A DNA stretch of 64,000 nt from Vibrio pacinii DSM 19139. GTDB lineage: Bacteria; Pseudomonadota; Gammaproteobacteria; Enterobacterales; Vibrionaceae. How positions within the stretch are numbered: position 1 is the stretch's first letter; each line of letters starts with the position of its first letter. Shown here piece by piece: positions 23,932-33,060 of this stretch. The stretch is from assembly GCF_000711795.1 (NCBI RefSeq), contig NZ_JONH01000001.1, positions 1-64,000 of the forward strand, given 5' to 3'. Below the pieces are notes generated by a model, which worked only from the letters and a program-made list of their open reading frames with translations, ran no database searches and was not told where the DNA came from. Position numbers and translations under genes: made by a program.

Positions 23932-25485
23932 CTATCCTTTTGTGTAACCAAATCTATCGAAACGGTAAATGTCTTCCCGATAGTGGACGGTTCCTTCCTC
24001 AAACCATGCCGTTTGGTAAATGATATGCACAGGAATACGGCTTCGCAGTGGAATTGACTGGTTTGGGGTCGGTTCACTGTCTGACTTAGGTTCCATCATC
24101 AAACCTTGTGACTCGAGCAATAAATTGGCAAACACATCGGCATTCTCAACGCGAATACACCCCGAACTGAACGCGCGCTGAGTCTGAGTGAACAGGTTTT
24201 TACTCGGCGTATCATGCAGATAAATGGCACGGCGATTTGGCGTATTAAATTTATACAACCCCAACGCATTGGCATTTCCTGATAACTGGGTCATCCGATA
24301 TGGAAACGCTTGCGGTTTCAGGTTATCCCAATCAATCTCAGCAGGGTTGACTACTTCAGGCGAGCCCCACTTGGGTATGATTTTGATATTATGTTTTGTC
24401 AGGTACTGCTTGTCTTGTTTCACTTTCGGAATGATATCTTCGATCATAATCTTCCATGGTATATTCCAAGTCGGATTGAGGATCAGTGAATCTAAATTGG
24501 TTGTCATTACCGGGGTAGGACGCGCTTTTTTACCGACCACGACTTTAGAGTGAAAAACCTCTTCTCCTGCCGCCCAATATCTCATCTGAAAACTAGGAAC
24601 ATTGACCACAATTATAGTGTCACGTTGCACAGGCCAGTAACGAACACGTTCGGCATTCAGTGCCAACGTAGCCAAACGCTTTTCAATCGGCAGATTAAGC
24701 CACCTAACTGTCTCAGGGCCAATAATGCCGTCATCTTTTAACCCGTGTAAATACTGAAACTGCTTGATCGCAGCTTGTAATGACAAATCATACCAACTAA
24801 CGTCTTTACGGACATCAGCCAGGTTAATGTCTACCATCGCCAAGCGTTGAAGCAACACGTCACGATAATCCAGCGTATCACCTACTCGTTTTAACCCAGC
24901 TTGTTGATAAAGCGGGAGTTCGAGTTGCTGAAACTTAATCAGATGCAGATAGGTATCCACCAGCTTTTGGTACTCACGGCTGTCTGGTGTATAAGCTTCT
25001 ATTAACTCGCCAAGTTGCTGCTGAGCAATGGCTCGGTGCATCGCAATAAAGGCGCTATTTGGTGGCAGATCTAAGCCTCGTTTGAGTTTCGTCTGAAAAA
25101 ACCATTGTTTGCCTTGAGTTTTAGCCAGTTCTGCATAGCTGAGATAGAGCAATAGCGTGTCAGTGGCAAGAATGTCGTATTCATACCAGCGATTACTTTT
25201 GCGATAGAACTGAAGGTAGCTAAGTTGACGAGAAAACAGCGGGCTAAACCCCGCATGTTGGATAACTTCTAATTGAAACTCCAGCTTGCTGCTTTGTTGC
25301 AAGTCAAACCAAATCATCTGGGTGTTATTGTTGCGATAGATGTCTTCTACAACGGCTGGATATTGCAGTATTTTCGTCAGTTGACTGTTCGACTCAAGCC
25401 AACCTATCTGATTAAAGTATTGCCCAGAAAAAGCCGCTGTGGGTGTTAGGCATAGTACCAACAACCAGCATGTCCATCTTCCCAT
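23932..25485 (-). CDS. ldtD: L,D-transpeptidase LdtD (YcbB)
   Basis: 517 residues with an N-terminal signal peptide (WTCWLLVLCLTPTAAFS), a scaffold region, a peptidoglycan-binding helix bundle (IKQFQYLHGLKDDGIIGPETVRWLN about 235-260), and a YkuD catalytic domain with a capping insertion. The catalytic motif is SSGCIRVENADV, with the nucleophile Cys, and the upstream His is in IYLHDTPS. It forms 3-3 crosslinks between meso-diaminopimelate residues in the periplasm. Length is shorter than E. coli YcbB (615 residues) but the domain order is the same. The ATG follows AAGGGG. Confidence 0.93.
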   Translation of the reverse strand: MGRWTCWLLVLCLTPTAAFSGQYFNQIGWLESNSQLTKILQYPAVVEDIYRNNNTQMIWFDLQQSSKLEFQLEVIQHAGFSPLFSRQLSYLQFYRKSNRWYEYDILATDTLLLYLSYAELAKTQGKQWFFQTKLKRGLDLPPNSAFIAMHRAIAQQQLGELIEAYTPDSREYQKLVDTYLHLIKFQQLELPLYQQAGLKRVGDTLDYRDVLLQRLAMVDINLADVRKDVSWYDLSLQAAIKQFQYLHGLKDDGIIGPETVRWLNLPIEKRLATLALNAERVRYWPVQRDTIIVVNVPSFQMRYWAAGEEVFHSKVVVGKKARPTPVMTTNLDSLILNPTWNIPWKIMIEDIIPKVKQDKQYLTKHNIKIIPKWGSPEVVNPAEIDWDNLKPQAFPYRMTQLSGNANALGLYKFNTPNRRAIYLHDTPSKNLFTQTQRAFSSGCIRVENADVFANLLLESQGLMMEPKSDSEPTPNQSIPLRSRIPVHIIYQTAWFEEGTVHYREDIYRFDRFGYTKG

Positions 25486-25585
25486 TGATTCACCCCTTCA
25501 CATCCATTTAAGAAGTATGGCAGAGATAAGTGACATAGGTATGACTTGTTGCTAAGAGTTCTAACCACGTCTACGTTTTTCTTGA

Positions 25586-26662
25586 TTAGGTGATGACCGA
25601 CCAATGATTATCCCATTGGATGCCCGATTGGCTCACATGCTTACTCGTAGCGTTGGATAAAGACACCACGCCCCCAGCCCCAGAACTTACTTTAAATGTC
25701 TCGTCCTGCACTACGACACCAGAAGCGTCGGGAAGCGGCGCTAACTCGACCAGTTTTAGTGTCTGCTTAGACCAAATTCCATAGCAATTACCACGTGGTG
25801 AAGTCGCTAAGATCCATTCCTTAGTTGCCGCAATACTGGCAATATAATGGTTAAAACGTGCCCACTGCTCTGGTTCTGCCTCAAGCTGCACCATCGGCCC
25901 CCCAGCTTTATGCATCGCTAATAGCGCTGGGTATTCCTCTGGTTCACCGCGATACTGCTGACCACATAACACCGTTTTATCTCCGTCATGAGCAAGATGG
26001 CGAATGCTCAGCTTGTGATCTCTAAGCCCGACTTGATCCACCAGCTCGCCATTTCGATCCAAATAACTAAGGCTCGGCGACATAGTGGTGAGATTGAGTG
26101 GCTCGCGTCCATTGGTATGTACGCCTCCAACGCCAATCACTAGCCTATCGTCCGGCATGACTATCACTTCATGTGGGCCAATACCAAAGCCACTAAACTC
26201 TGCCACTTTTTGATAGCCTGCAACAACGTCATACACACCGATGATTCCTCGACTGCTGCCGCGTTGCCCTTCTGTCGCATACAGCCATTGTCCATCGTTA
26301 GAGTAAACTCCATGACCATAGTAGTGACGATTGTTATCAGCTGGGCGCAGTTTTATCGACTCGCCAGTATTAAAGTCAAACACTTGAAAATAACGCCCTG
26401 GACGACGAGCGAAAGCCACCGCGTGATGCAGGCGTCGGTGGGTGGCAACACCATGCCCACGTTCAGGCAGCGCAACTTGGCGAATAAACTGACCATCCGC
26501 ATTGGCAACAACCGCACAAAAACGATCGCGTCCATTGATCGCACAGCCAATAAGGGCAGGTTGGGTGTTTTTTGCTGACGTCGATACACACCCGACCAAT
26601 GGATAAGCCGTGCCCAACAGAGCAACTTTAAGTAAACGACGTCTTGTATTATCAGTCACCAT
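25586..26662 (-). CDS. DUF1513 family periplasmic beta-propeller-like protein
   Basis: 358 residues. The N-terminus has a twin-arginine-like region (TRRRLLKVALLGTAYPLVGC) whose LVGC resembles a lipobox, so it may be an exported lipoprotein. The rest shows repeated WD/propeller-like strands (YGHGVYSNDGQWLYATEGQ, GIGPHEVIVMPDDRLVIGVGGVHT). DUF1513 proteins accompany imelysins and DUF1111 di-haem proteins in iron clusters. Its start overlaps the end of the upstream imelysin gene by 11 bp, so they are translationally coupled. Its biochemical role is unknown. Confidence 0.87.
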   Translation of the reverse strand: MVTDNTRRRLLKVALLGTAYPLVGCVSTSAKNTQPALIGCAINGRDRFCAVVANADGQFIRQVALPERGHGVATHRRLHHAVAFARRPGRYFQVFDFNTGESIKLRPADNNRHYYGHGVYSNDGQWLYATEGQRGSSRGIIGVYDVVAGYQKVAEFSGFGIGPHEVIVMPDDRLVIGVGGVHTNGREPLNLTTMSPSLSYLDRNGELVDQVGLRDHKLSIRHLAHDGDKTVLCGQQYRGEPEEYPALLAMHKAGGPMVQLEAEPEQWARFNHYIASIAATKEWILATSPRGNCYGIWSKQTLKLVELAPLPDASGVVVQDETFKVSSGAGGVVSLSNATSKHVSQSGIQWDNHWSVIT

Positions 26663-27683
26663 CTGTTGCGTTAAACCCTATTATGACACCTAGTTCAATC
26701 GCTACTTCTTCATGAATAAGGTAGTTGAGTTGCTCTAACTTATTCAATTGCGCATAGACCTTCTGATAGCCTGATTTGGTTTGCAGTAAAACAAACACAC
26801 TTTGGTCACTTGGCCAAGTCTCTGCCATCGTATTGAACTGATTGACAATTCTATCTGCCAGGTTCGCTTTACCCCTATCACGCAGCACAGCGTCGATTCC
26901 GTGGCCATCAGCCAAATAGAGTGCCTGCAAAGCCATAATATTGGCTTGTAAGTTTTTCATCGAGGCTTGTGAGCGCCAAGATTCAGCAAAATACGGCCTT
27001 GGATGACCAAAATTTGCCAAAGGACGACTTAGCTTCTTGATACTATAATCGAGTTGATTGGATAGAAGAGCAATGTATTCTGCATGCCACTGTTTTTCAT
27101 CAAGATTGAGCCATGGATTTGTGTGCCACGCACGGGCAATCTCACTGGTATTTCGTGCTAAATTATGACTGATAGCGATAGCGGTTTGGCATGTCGACGT
27201 GTTTGTAGTCAAGTCAGACGCCGAATCAAACAACAACCACTCCATTGCGCCTAACCCTTGCACTGTAACGCTTTGCTTAGCAATTTCAGCCTGAGTCCAA
27301 CGCTTAGGTTGCGCGATAAGCTGATGCATTTTACGCCCGGTCGTGTTCTTCTTATCTGGCCAAAACTGCAGGTTCCAACTTTGAGCCAATGCCAACTCAG
27401 GCCCTCGTTGTTGGCCTTGTAATGCCATCCAGGCGAGCATAGTACGATGCCATTGCTGCTTTAACGACGCAAGATCACCATTGGCGGCGCAATAATCGCT
27501 CACCGTCTGGGATAAATTGATTGACTCAACTTTTAAGCGTTGAGCAAACTCAAACTCAAGCTTATAAACGTGGTGACTAGGATGACTAGAAATTTGTGGG
27601 TTGACCGTCTGTGTGTCTGTGCTCTGGCAACCTAACAGAGATATCGTCAGCAGTGAAGCTAACAGCACTTGCTTAAAATCCAT
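26652..27683 (-). CDS. Imelysin-family lipoprotein (iron-cluster)
   Basis: 343 residues with a lipoprotein signal (LLASLLTISLLGCQS; Cys19). The mature protein is helical and contains imelysin-type segments: a GLGAMEWLLFD motif equivalent to the GxHxxE site of related proteins (here G-A-M-E), and a second helical repeat. The missing His in that motif suggests altered metal binding compared with canonical imelysins. It lies 9 bp downstream of the DUF1111 gene and overlaps DUF1513. Role in iron uptake or handling is inferred from the family and cluster. Confidence 0.87.
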   Translation of the reverse strand: MDFKQVLLASLLTISLLGCQSTDTQTVNPQISSHPSHHVYKLEFEFAQRLKVESINLSQTVSDYCAANGDLASLKQQWHRTMLAWMALQGQQRGPELALAQSWNLQFWPDKKNTTGRKMHQLIAQPKRWTQAEIAKQSVTVQGLGAMEWLLFDSASDLTTNTSTCQTAIAISHNLARNTSEIARAWHTNPWLNLDEKQWHAEYIALLSNQLDYSIKKLSRPLANFGHPRPYFAESWRSQASMKNLQANIMALQALYLADGHGIDAVLRDRGKANLADRIVNQFNTMAETWPSDQSVFVLLQTKSGYQKVYAQLNKLEQLNYLIHEEVAIELGVIIGFNATDGD

Positions 27684-27692
27684 TGGCCTACC

Positions 27693-29084
27693 CTATAACG
27701 AGTTTAAGAATGCAATTAATGCATCTCTTTGTTTTTGATTGAATGTTAATACCTGTTGCTGAGCCATTTTCGCCTCACCACCATGCCATAGTACCGCTTC
27801 CATCAAATTACGCGCTCGACCATCATGGAGAAAATAGGTGTGGCCATTCACTTCTTGGGTATAACCGATACCCCACAACGGCGCCGTACGCCACTCTTGT
27901 CCATTGGCTAAATATTCAGGTCGATGGTCAGCCAATCCAGGCCCCATATCGTGAAGCAGAAGATCGGTGTAAGGATGGATAGTTTGATTAGAAAGCGCCG
28001 GCAGATCGGAGCGCACCTCAGTCTTGGCACTCGGTTTATGACAGCTATCACAGCCTGCTTTAGCAAACAGTGTCTGACCAAGTTTAACCTGCGGATCATC
28101 AACATTTCGACGAACAGGCACCGCTAAATGCTGAGAGTAAAATTCAACGAAATTGAGGATGTTATCACTGACTTCAGGGGCGCCTCCATTAGGTAAATCA
28201 TCACAGATGGATTGTGTCGCGGTACAGTTTTCTTGTGGAAACAAGGCGCTGGTTAAACCAACATCACCGTTGAATGCCGCTGCATTTTGCTGCATCAAAT
28301 TAGGTTGACCTGCTTTCCAGCCAAAACGCCCAATCGCGAAATCCTTCTTGCGTACGTCCCAAACTCGATTCACTTTGCCGGAAATGCCGTCATTATCTTG
28401 GTCTTGTTGAGCAGACCAGTCGATCAGGGTTTGATCAGGGATACTTTCTAGCAGACCAAGACCAATCATAGGTGGCGCCACACGCGCGGACAGTTGAGTC
28501 TGGGGATGCATCGGCCCGTAACCTAATTGTGTAATCGATACATTCGGTTGGCGCAACGTCACTACCGTGCCATCAGAAAAAGTAACTGGAACCTCGTCAT
28601 AGCGAATATCAATCGTTCCTTCTGGCTGCTCACCTTGTAGAGCAAAATCTTGCAGTTGGCCGCCATAATTGGGTTCTGGAATCACACCGTCTTTAATGTA
28701 TGCCTTCTTTTGTTCTGCTGTCATAGCTGGAATACTTAAACGAACCAACATCGACACCGCGTGCTTGTCGCCTTTCTCAGGGGGATGACCACGACCATCT
28801 TTAATGTGGCAATTTTGACAGCCATTAGTATTAAATAACGGGCCTAAACCATCCCGAGCATCGGTTGAGGCTGGTGCCTGAACCCATGGATTACGAAAAA
28901 AGCTGTTACCGACGCTGAAATCCAGTCGCTTTGACATCGGTAAATTGGCGGCAGGAAGAGAATAGGCATTCGCGCCCTGCTTTTTAACAGCGGTGTCACC
29001 ACCCGATTTCACTTCATAAGCAAATGCAGAGCATGCACTCAGTGCCAAACAGGTGACCATTAAAGATTTGGGAAAAAACGTCAT
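27693..29084 (-). CDS. Di-haem oxidoreductase-family protein (DUF1111)
   Basis: 463 residues with a Sec signal (MVTCLALSACSAFA; cleavage about 22). Two c-type haem sites are visible, NGCQNCHIKDGRGH and AGCDSCHKPSA, the arrangement of the DUF1111 'thiol oxidoreductase-like' family related to MauG-type di-haem peroxidases. It should be matured by the cytochrome c system in the periplasm. It sits between two imelysin genes, so a redox role in periplasmic iron uptake is plausible but unproven. Confidence 0.92.
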   Translation of the reverse strand: MTFFPKSLMVTCLALSACSAFAYEVKSGGDTAVKKQGANAYSLPAANLPMSKRLDFSVGNSFFRNPWVQAPASTDARDGLGPLFNTNGCQNCHIKDGRGHPPEKGDKHAVSMLVRLSIPAMTAEQKKAYIKDGVIPEPNYGGQLQDFALQGEQPEGTIDIRYDEVPVTFSDGTVVTLRQPNVSITQLGYGPMHPQTQLSARVAPPMIGLGLLESIPDQTLIDWSAQQDQDNDGISGKVNRVWDVRKKDFAIGRFGWKAGQPNLMQQNAAAFNGDVGLTSALFPQENCTATQSICDDLPNGGAPEVSDNILNFVEFYSQHLAVPVRRNVDDPQVKLGQTLFAKAGCDSCHKPSAKTEVRSDLPALSNQTIHPYTDLLLHDMGPGLADHRPEYLANGQEWRTAPLWGIGYTQEVNGHTYFLHDGRARNLMEAVLWHGGEAKMAQQQVLTFNQKQRDALIAFLNSL

Positions 29085-29163
29085 TGCGATAACTCTATAA
29101 AGGTAAAAACCGAAGCATGAAAATGGGAATATTTCTCATAAACAAACAGGACTCATAACAGCA

Positions 29164-29185
29164 AAAGGGCTCTAGTGAGCCCTTT
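29164..29185 (-). terminator. Hairpin after the first imelysin gene
   Basis: AAAGGGCTC, TAGT, GAGCCCTTT: a perfect 9-bp stem about 20 bp past the stop at 29206. On the minus strand the following bases (TGCTGTTATG) are not a good T run. It may partly reduce expression of the three downstream genes. Confidence 0.65.
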
Positions 29186-29205
29186 ATCGATAACTGTCGC
29201 TGAGC

Positions 29206-30471
29206 TTAAAATTCGTGGTCCGCTGTGTCTGGATTAAGACTAGTAATACCAACAATTTTCGCAGCTCGTTCAATTTGTGCAGTTTGCGCGACCAAAGAGA
29301 GTATCGCTTGATTGACAAGTGCGTTGCCTTGAACGTTGCCTGCCGCAATCAATTGATCAAAGTGCTGATTGTGTTTTTCCGCCGACGTCACCAATTGGCC
29401 CACTTGCGCTCGAGTCAGATCAAATTGTTTTTGGATCTGCTGCGCTGCTTGTTTATCTTTTTGCGCAACTAAATCGTGGAGGCTAGGCCCAGAAAGTAAG
29501 GTTCCGTCTTCACGCTTATACAATCCGGTATAAACGTTGTAGATACCCTGCTCGTTGTAGTAATGCGAGTTGTGGGTGTTATCAGAAAAACAATCATGCT
29601 CATCTTCGGTTGAGTTTGCTTCGAGCGCGACTTTCATCCGTTCACCAGCCAGTTCACCTAATGAGAGTGAGCCCATGCCAAACAGCATTTTACGTAGACC
29701 ATTTTCAGCAGACTCATTGAGAAGGGTTTCGCGGTAGTTGCCTTTTTCGTTAGCCGACCACTGCTTTTCCATCCACTCAAGATCTTGTACCAGCAGGTCC
29801 GCTGCCGCTTGCAGATAAGCACCACGGCGATCACAATGGCCATTAGTACAGGCGTCACCAACCACAAAATCGGTATAAGCGCGCGCACCTGCGCCCTCAT
29901 TGGTACCGTTAAGGTCTTGGCCCCACAGTAAAAATTCGATGGCGTGATAGCCCGATGCCACATTCGCCTCAGAACCACCCACTTCATTCAAATCAGCAAT
30001 CAATGTTGGAGTGATCGTCGATACATCCAGCGTTGATGGACCAATCTTCAGCGTTTTACTCGCAATGATGTTCGCGCTCGCCCCTTCGTTGCCGAGTTCA
30101 TACTGGTAGTCAGCAGAGACGTAATCGATCAGACCTTCATCAAGCGGCCAGGCATTCAACTGCCCTTCCCAATCATCGACAATCGCATTACCAAAACGGA
30201 AAACTTCAGACTGTTGGTATGGTACGCGTGACGCTAGCCAAACTTGCTTAACCTGTTCAAACTTCTCTGCACTTGGGTTGGCTAAGAAGGATTCGATTAC
30301 TGTGTCTAGCGCTTTAGCGGTGGTTAACGAGTCAGCAAATACCGCATGGGCCACATCGGCATAATGCTCAACCACTTGTTGTTGAGTGACCGGTGCGGCC
30401 AACGCAGAGCCACCAACGAGCAAAAGTGACGCGGCAACTGCTGATTGAGCGAAAAGCGTGTTTACATTCAT
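29206..30471 (-). CDS. Imelysin-family periplasmic iron-regulated protein (IrpA-like)
   Basis: 421 residues with a signal peptide (AVAASLLLVGGSALA; cleavage about 26). The imelysin motif GYHAIEFLLWG (G-x-H-x-x-E) near residue 175 is intact and there is a C-terminal helical repeat. It resembles cyanobacterial IrpA and the V. cholerae homologue next to ribA. Upstream are Fur-like sites, so it is probably induced by iron limitation. It heads the four-gene cluster running down to DUF1513. Confidence 0.92.
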   Translation of the reverse strand: MNVNTLFAQSAVAASLLLVGGSALAAPVTQQQVVEHYADVAHAVFADSLTTAKALDTVIESFLANPSAEKFEQVKQVWLASRVPYQQSEVFRFGNAIVDDWEGQLNAWPLDEGLIDYVSADYQYELGNEGASANIIASKTLKIGPSTLDVSTITPTLIADLNEVGGSEANVASGYHAIEFLLWGQDLNGTNEGAGARAYTDFVVGDACTNGHCDRRGAYLQAAADLLVQDLEWMEKQWSANEKGNYRETLLNESAENGLRKMLFGMGSLSLGELAGERMKVALEANSTEDEHDCFSDNTHNSHYYNEQGIYNVYTGLYKREDGTLLSGPSLHDLVAQKDKQAAQQIQKQFDLTRAQVGQLVTSAEKHNQHFDQLIAAGNVQGNALVNQAILSLVAQTAQIERAAKIVGITSLNPDTADHEF

Positions 30472-30493
30472 TAAAGAGCATCCTTGTTGAGCT

Positions 30494-30537
30494 TAATTAT
30501 CATTTGTTATATGTAGTGCTAATTATTATCATTTGCA
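30494..30537 (-). promoter_or_regulatory. Fur-like operator region
   Basis: Two AAATGATAATtAtT-like sites on the minus strand, at about 30519-30537 (TGCAAATGATAATAATTAG) and about 30494-30505 (AAATGATAATTA). Both match the GATAAT-ATTATC type of Fur box in part. They lie 20-65 bp before the imelysin ATG at 30471, in promoter position. Confidence 0.75.
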
Positions 30538-30589
30538 CTCTTAGGTGGGAATAATACAAATTTACATTTTTTTTGCAAGCACCAAACAA

Positions 30590-30615
30590 AAAAGCCTCAC
30601 AAAAGTGAGGCTTTT
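30590..30615 (-). terminator. Terminator of ribA
   Basis: AAAGCCTCAC, AAAA, GTGAGGCTTT with a T run on both strands. It lies just past the ribA stop at 30639 and can also terminate rightward transcription. Confidence 0.88.
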
Positions 30616-30638
30616 ATCAACATGGAATGGTTAACAAA

Positions 30639-31235
30639 TTAGAGATCGAGATTGTGTTTGCCATGAGACACCTTCGCTTTCAGGTAACCTTCATTGCCTT
30701 CTTTGACGTGAGCAGAAGTGTTAACAACTTCTTCGATGGTAATACCATGCTCTTGCAGCTCTTTAACTTTCTTTGGATTATTGGTCACTAAACGAATATT
30801 GGTGATACCCAAGGCCGATAACATTTGCGCGGCTTCGGTAAAGTCACGTAGGTCATCGCCAAAACCGAGATGATTGTTAGCTTCGTAGGTGTTCATCCCT
30901 TCGCTTTGCAGCTTGTATGCATCAATTTTATTGTAAAGACCGATGCCACGACCTTCTTGACGCAAATAGAGGATGATACCGCCCGACTCTCCCATGCGGT
31001 TGATGGTTTCGTCGAGTTGCTCACCGCAGTCACAACGCGAAGAGTGAAATACATCTCCGGTTAAGCACTCTGAGTGCATGCGTACTAAAGGCGCTGGCTG
31101 GTTTTTATCAGCATGCTTAAAAATCACAGCGACATGCTCTTTATCTGTCTTTAAACCGCTGAAAGATAGGATTTCTGCATCAATATTACTTTTAACACCG
31201 ACTTTGAAGTCAACTCTGGCTCTTACTTCCGCCAT
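30639..31235 (-). CDS. ribA: GTP cyclohydrolase II
   Basis: 198 residues from ATG 31235, the length of V. cholerae RibA; in-frame ATG 31286 has a better GGAG site and would add 17 residues, so the start is open. The zinc site Cys-x-x-Cys pieces are in SECLTGD and SRCDCG, followed by LRQEGRGIG and the NNPKK motif for GTP binding. It converts GTP to 2,5-diamino-6-ribosylamino-4(3H)-pyrimidinone 5'-phosphate, the first step of riboflavin synthesis. No riboswitch was seen upstream. It is flanked by imelysin genes as in V. cholerae. Confidence 0.95.
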   Translation of the reverse strand: MAEVRARVDFKVGVKSNIDAEILSFSGLKTDKEHVAVIFKHADKNQPAPLVRMHSECLTGDVFHSSRCDCGEQLDETINRMGESGGIILYLRQEGRGIGLYNKIDAYKLQSEGMNTYEANNHLGFGDDLRDFTEAAQMLSALGITNIRLVTNNPKKVKELQEHGITIEEVVNTSAHVKEGNEGYLKAKVSHGKHNLDL

Positions 31236-31387
31236 ATTCTTACCCACTTGGAATTTTTTAATTGTTATATCTGTCGCTGCATTCATGCGATGCTCCGCTT
31301 TGAGGTTAACTATGGGGACTAATACTGAATAATTCAATATTAAGATCACAATTGTTATAATATAACAATTAATCGTTCAGGCAATAA

Positions 31388-31418
31388 AAAACCTCAATAT
31401 GAAATATATTGAGGTTTT
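31388..31418 (-). terminator. Terminator of the 55-residue gene
   Basis: AAAACCTCAATAT and ATATTGAGGTTTT form a perfect 13-bp stem with GAAAT loop, followed on the minus strand by TTTATT. It lies about 25 bp past the stop at 31444. Confidence 0.9.
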
Positions 31419-31443
31419 TCAACAACGATTGGCTATCAGTTGC

Positions 31444-31611
31444 TTAATCTTGCTGGTTTTTCCAAACTGATAATTCAATCCAGCAGGCTTCTAGTTCTCT
31501 GAGCTCTTCTTCAGTTAGTAGTGAAAGCGTCGGCTTAGTCTGAGGCAGCGCGTAGGCTTGTATAGCGCTAATATGCGCATAAAAATCTTCGCGTAATTGA
31601 GCTATGTTCAT
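31444..31611 (-). CDS. Small protein of 55 residues, unknown function
   Basis: An uninterrupted 55-codon frame from ATG 31611, encoding a helical acidic peptide (AQLREDFYAHISAIQAYALP..., SLLTEEELRELEACWIEL). The terminator immediately downstream on the same strand, and the plausible amphipathic helices with a Trp-rich end, support a real gene. The ribosome site is weak (AAGTAG). It has no signal peptide or membrane segment. It stands alone between ribA and DUF2947. Confidence 0.65.
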   Translation of the reverse strand: MNIAQLREDFYAHISAIQAYALPQTKPTLSLLTEEELRELEACWIELSVWKNQQD

Positions 31612-31891
31612 GGCCACTACTTTTCCCTAAGACGATGATGAAATGTGAAAAATAACTCACTGGATGTATTTGTCTTATAAATGATAACAAACACAAATTC
31701 CCACGCAAAAAATAGGTTCAATAATGGGCTTAAAATCACACTTTATCGTCAAACATACTCTTTACATTTCTGGCACTTAGTCGATCAATAATGATCTTCA
31801 TTGGCTTAAGTACGATCATTAGATTCAACCACTAGCAAATAACATGTTATACAAGTTCGATAAGAGCCGCATGGCAAAGGACGCAATGCAA
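31612..31891. other. Intergenic region
   Basis: About 280 AT-rich bases that must hold the promoter of the 55-residue gene. No further gene or strong structure was seen. Confidence 0.4.
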
Positions 31892-31913
31892 AAAAGCAGC
31901 TGACGCTGCTTTT
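31892..31913 (-). terminator. Terminator of the DUF2947 gene
   Basis: AAAAGCAGC, TGAC, GCTGCTTTT: a 9-bp stem directly after the stop codon, with a T-rich stretch on the minus strand (TTTTTTGC). Confidence 0.82.
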
Positions 31914-31915
31914 AT

Positions 31916-32389
31916 CTATTTACGTTGGCCTAATTTCACCTTGCCTTCGCTATCAAACCATAATGCTTCACTGCGTCGACGACCAATCAACATCGGGCCA
32001 TCATCGTAAAAAAGGAAATTTTTCCAATACTTTTTAAAAAATGACCAACTGGTTTCGATCACGTTGTATTTCTCGTAACAAAAATAGACAGTGACATCAT
32101 CTTGCCAGTCAACGAAGTCTAATACTTCTTGCGGCAATTGTTCGTCATCAGATTCCCAAGCCGCCATCCAATCAACGTTGTCTTTCCAGTTTGACTCTTT
32201 CATCGGCCAATCACTAGAACTGAAGCGATCGGCATCTGGACTTTGCGCACTGATGTTTTCTTTCCACAGCTGCGACGCGCGCAATTGAGTCATTGGTTTT
32301 ATCGCCGCAAGCTCTGATTCAGGCACTGGCATTGACTGGTGAGTAAAAATCCATTTTCTTTGGTATTGATCCAAAGGTAGGTACGACAT
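31916..32389 (-). CDS. DUF2947 family protein
   Basis: 157 residues, matching the DUF2947 family of Vibrio and relatives in length and in the aromatic-rich segments WKDNVDWMAAWESDD and VTVYFCYEKYNVIETSW. No signal peptide or membrane segment; it is probably cytoplasmic. Function is unknown. It is followed immediately by a terminator, and rimJ starts about 90 bp upstream on the same strand. Confidence 0.8.
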   Translation of the reverse strand: MSYLPLDQYQRKWIFTHQSMPVPESELAAIKPMTQLRASQLWKENISAQSPDADRFSSSDWPMKESNWKDNVDWMAAWESDDEQLPQEVLDFVDWQDDVTVYFCYEKYNVIETSWSFFKKYWKNFLFYDDGPMLIGRRRSEALWFDSEGKVKLGQRK

Positions 32390-32481
32390 TTAGTTTCCTC
32401 TTAAAGCATGCTGCTTTCAGCCAGCCATATCTGCTGACTTGATAAATTACTATGATTCAGGTTGGTTTCAATGATGCACGA

Positions 32482-33060
32482 TTACAATGTCTTCCAGTGC
32501 GGATTGATCAAAGATGTTAAGTTGTGGTCTTCCCACTTACCGTTGATCAACAGGTAATCTTGCGCAAAACCTTCTTTAACGAACCCAATCCGCTCAAGTA
32601 CCGCTTCACTGCGTTTATTTTTCGGCATGTAGCTAGCCATGATGCGGTGGATATTCTGTATACGGAACATGTAGTCAACCGCTAAACGCAGTGCACGGGT
32701 CATCACGCCTTTTCCTTGCACCTCTTCGCCTAACGAATACCCCATATTGCAAGCATGAAAAGGAAAGCGCGACAAATTGCTAAATGAGATAGTGCCTAGC
32801 ATTTGATCCGATTCTCTATCGATAATCAATAAGTAATAACCTAACCCCATTCGATGCAGTTCATTGAGCTTAATAAGACGCTGTGTCCATCCAGAGATAG
32901 AAAAAAACGCCTCTTCACGCTTGGGTTCCCACGCTTTAAGGTGTGCTCTATTGCGAATAAAGTAGTCCGCAATCAACGCGCCATCGGTTGGCTCAGCAGT
33001 GCGGACCACAATCTCATCATCAACCTCAAATACTTGAGTGGGGGTACTGACTCTGTCCAT
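32482..33060 (-). CDS. rimJ: Ribosomal protein S5 N-acetyltransferase RimJ
   Basis: 192 residues of the GNAT superfamily. Visible features are an N-terminal VRTAEPTDGALIADYF strand-helix, the acetyl-CoA loop GYSLGEEVQGKGVMTRAL (Q/R-x-x-G-x-G/A), and NKRSEAVLERIGFVKEGFAQ near the C-terminus, as in RimJ. It acetylates the N-terminal alanine of ribosomal protein S5. The ATG shares a base with the tyrR stop codon (TAATGG), indicating translational coupling with tyrR upstream. Confidence 0.9.
   Translation of the reverse strand: MDRVSTPTQVFEVDDEIVVRTAEPTDGALIADYFIRNRAHLKAWEPKREEAFFSISGWTQRLIKLNELHRMGLGYYLLIIDRESDQMLGTISFSNLSRFPFHACNMGYSLGEEVQGKGVMTRALRLAVDYMFRIQNIHRIMASYMPKNKRSEAVLERIGFVKEGFAQDYLLINGKWEDHNLTSLINPHWKTL

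Noticed and set aside
31236..31380. FMN riboswitch upstream of ribA
   Set aside because: The region is too short and lacks the conserved stems; in Vibrio such elements are expected before ribB instead.
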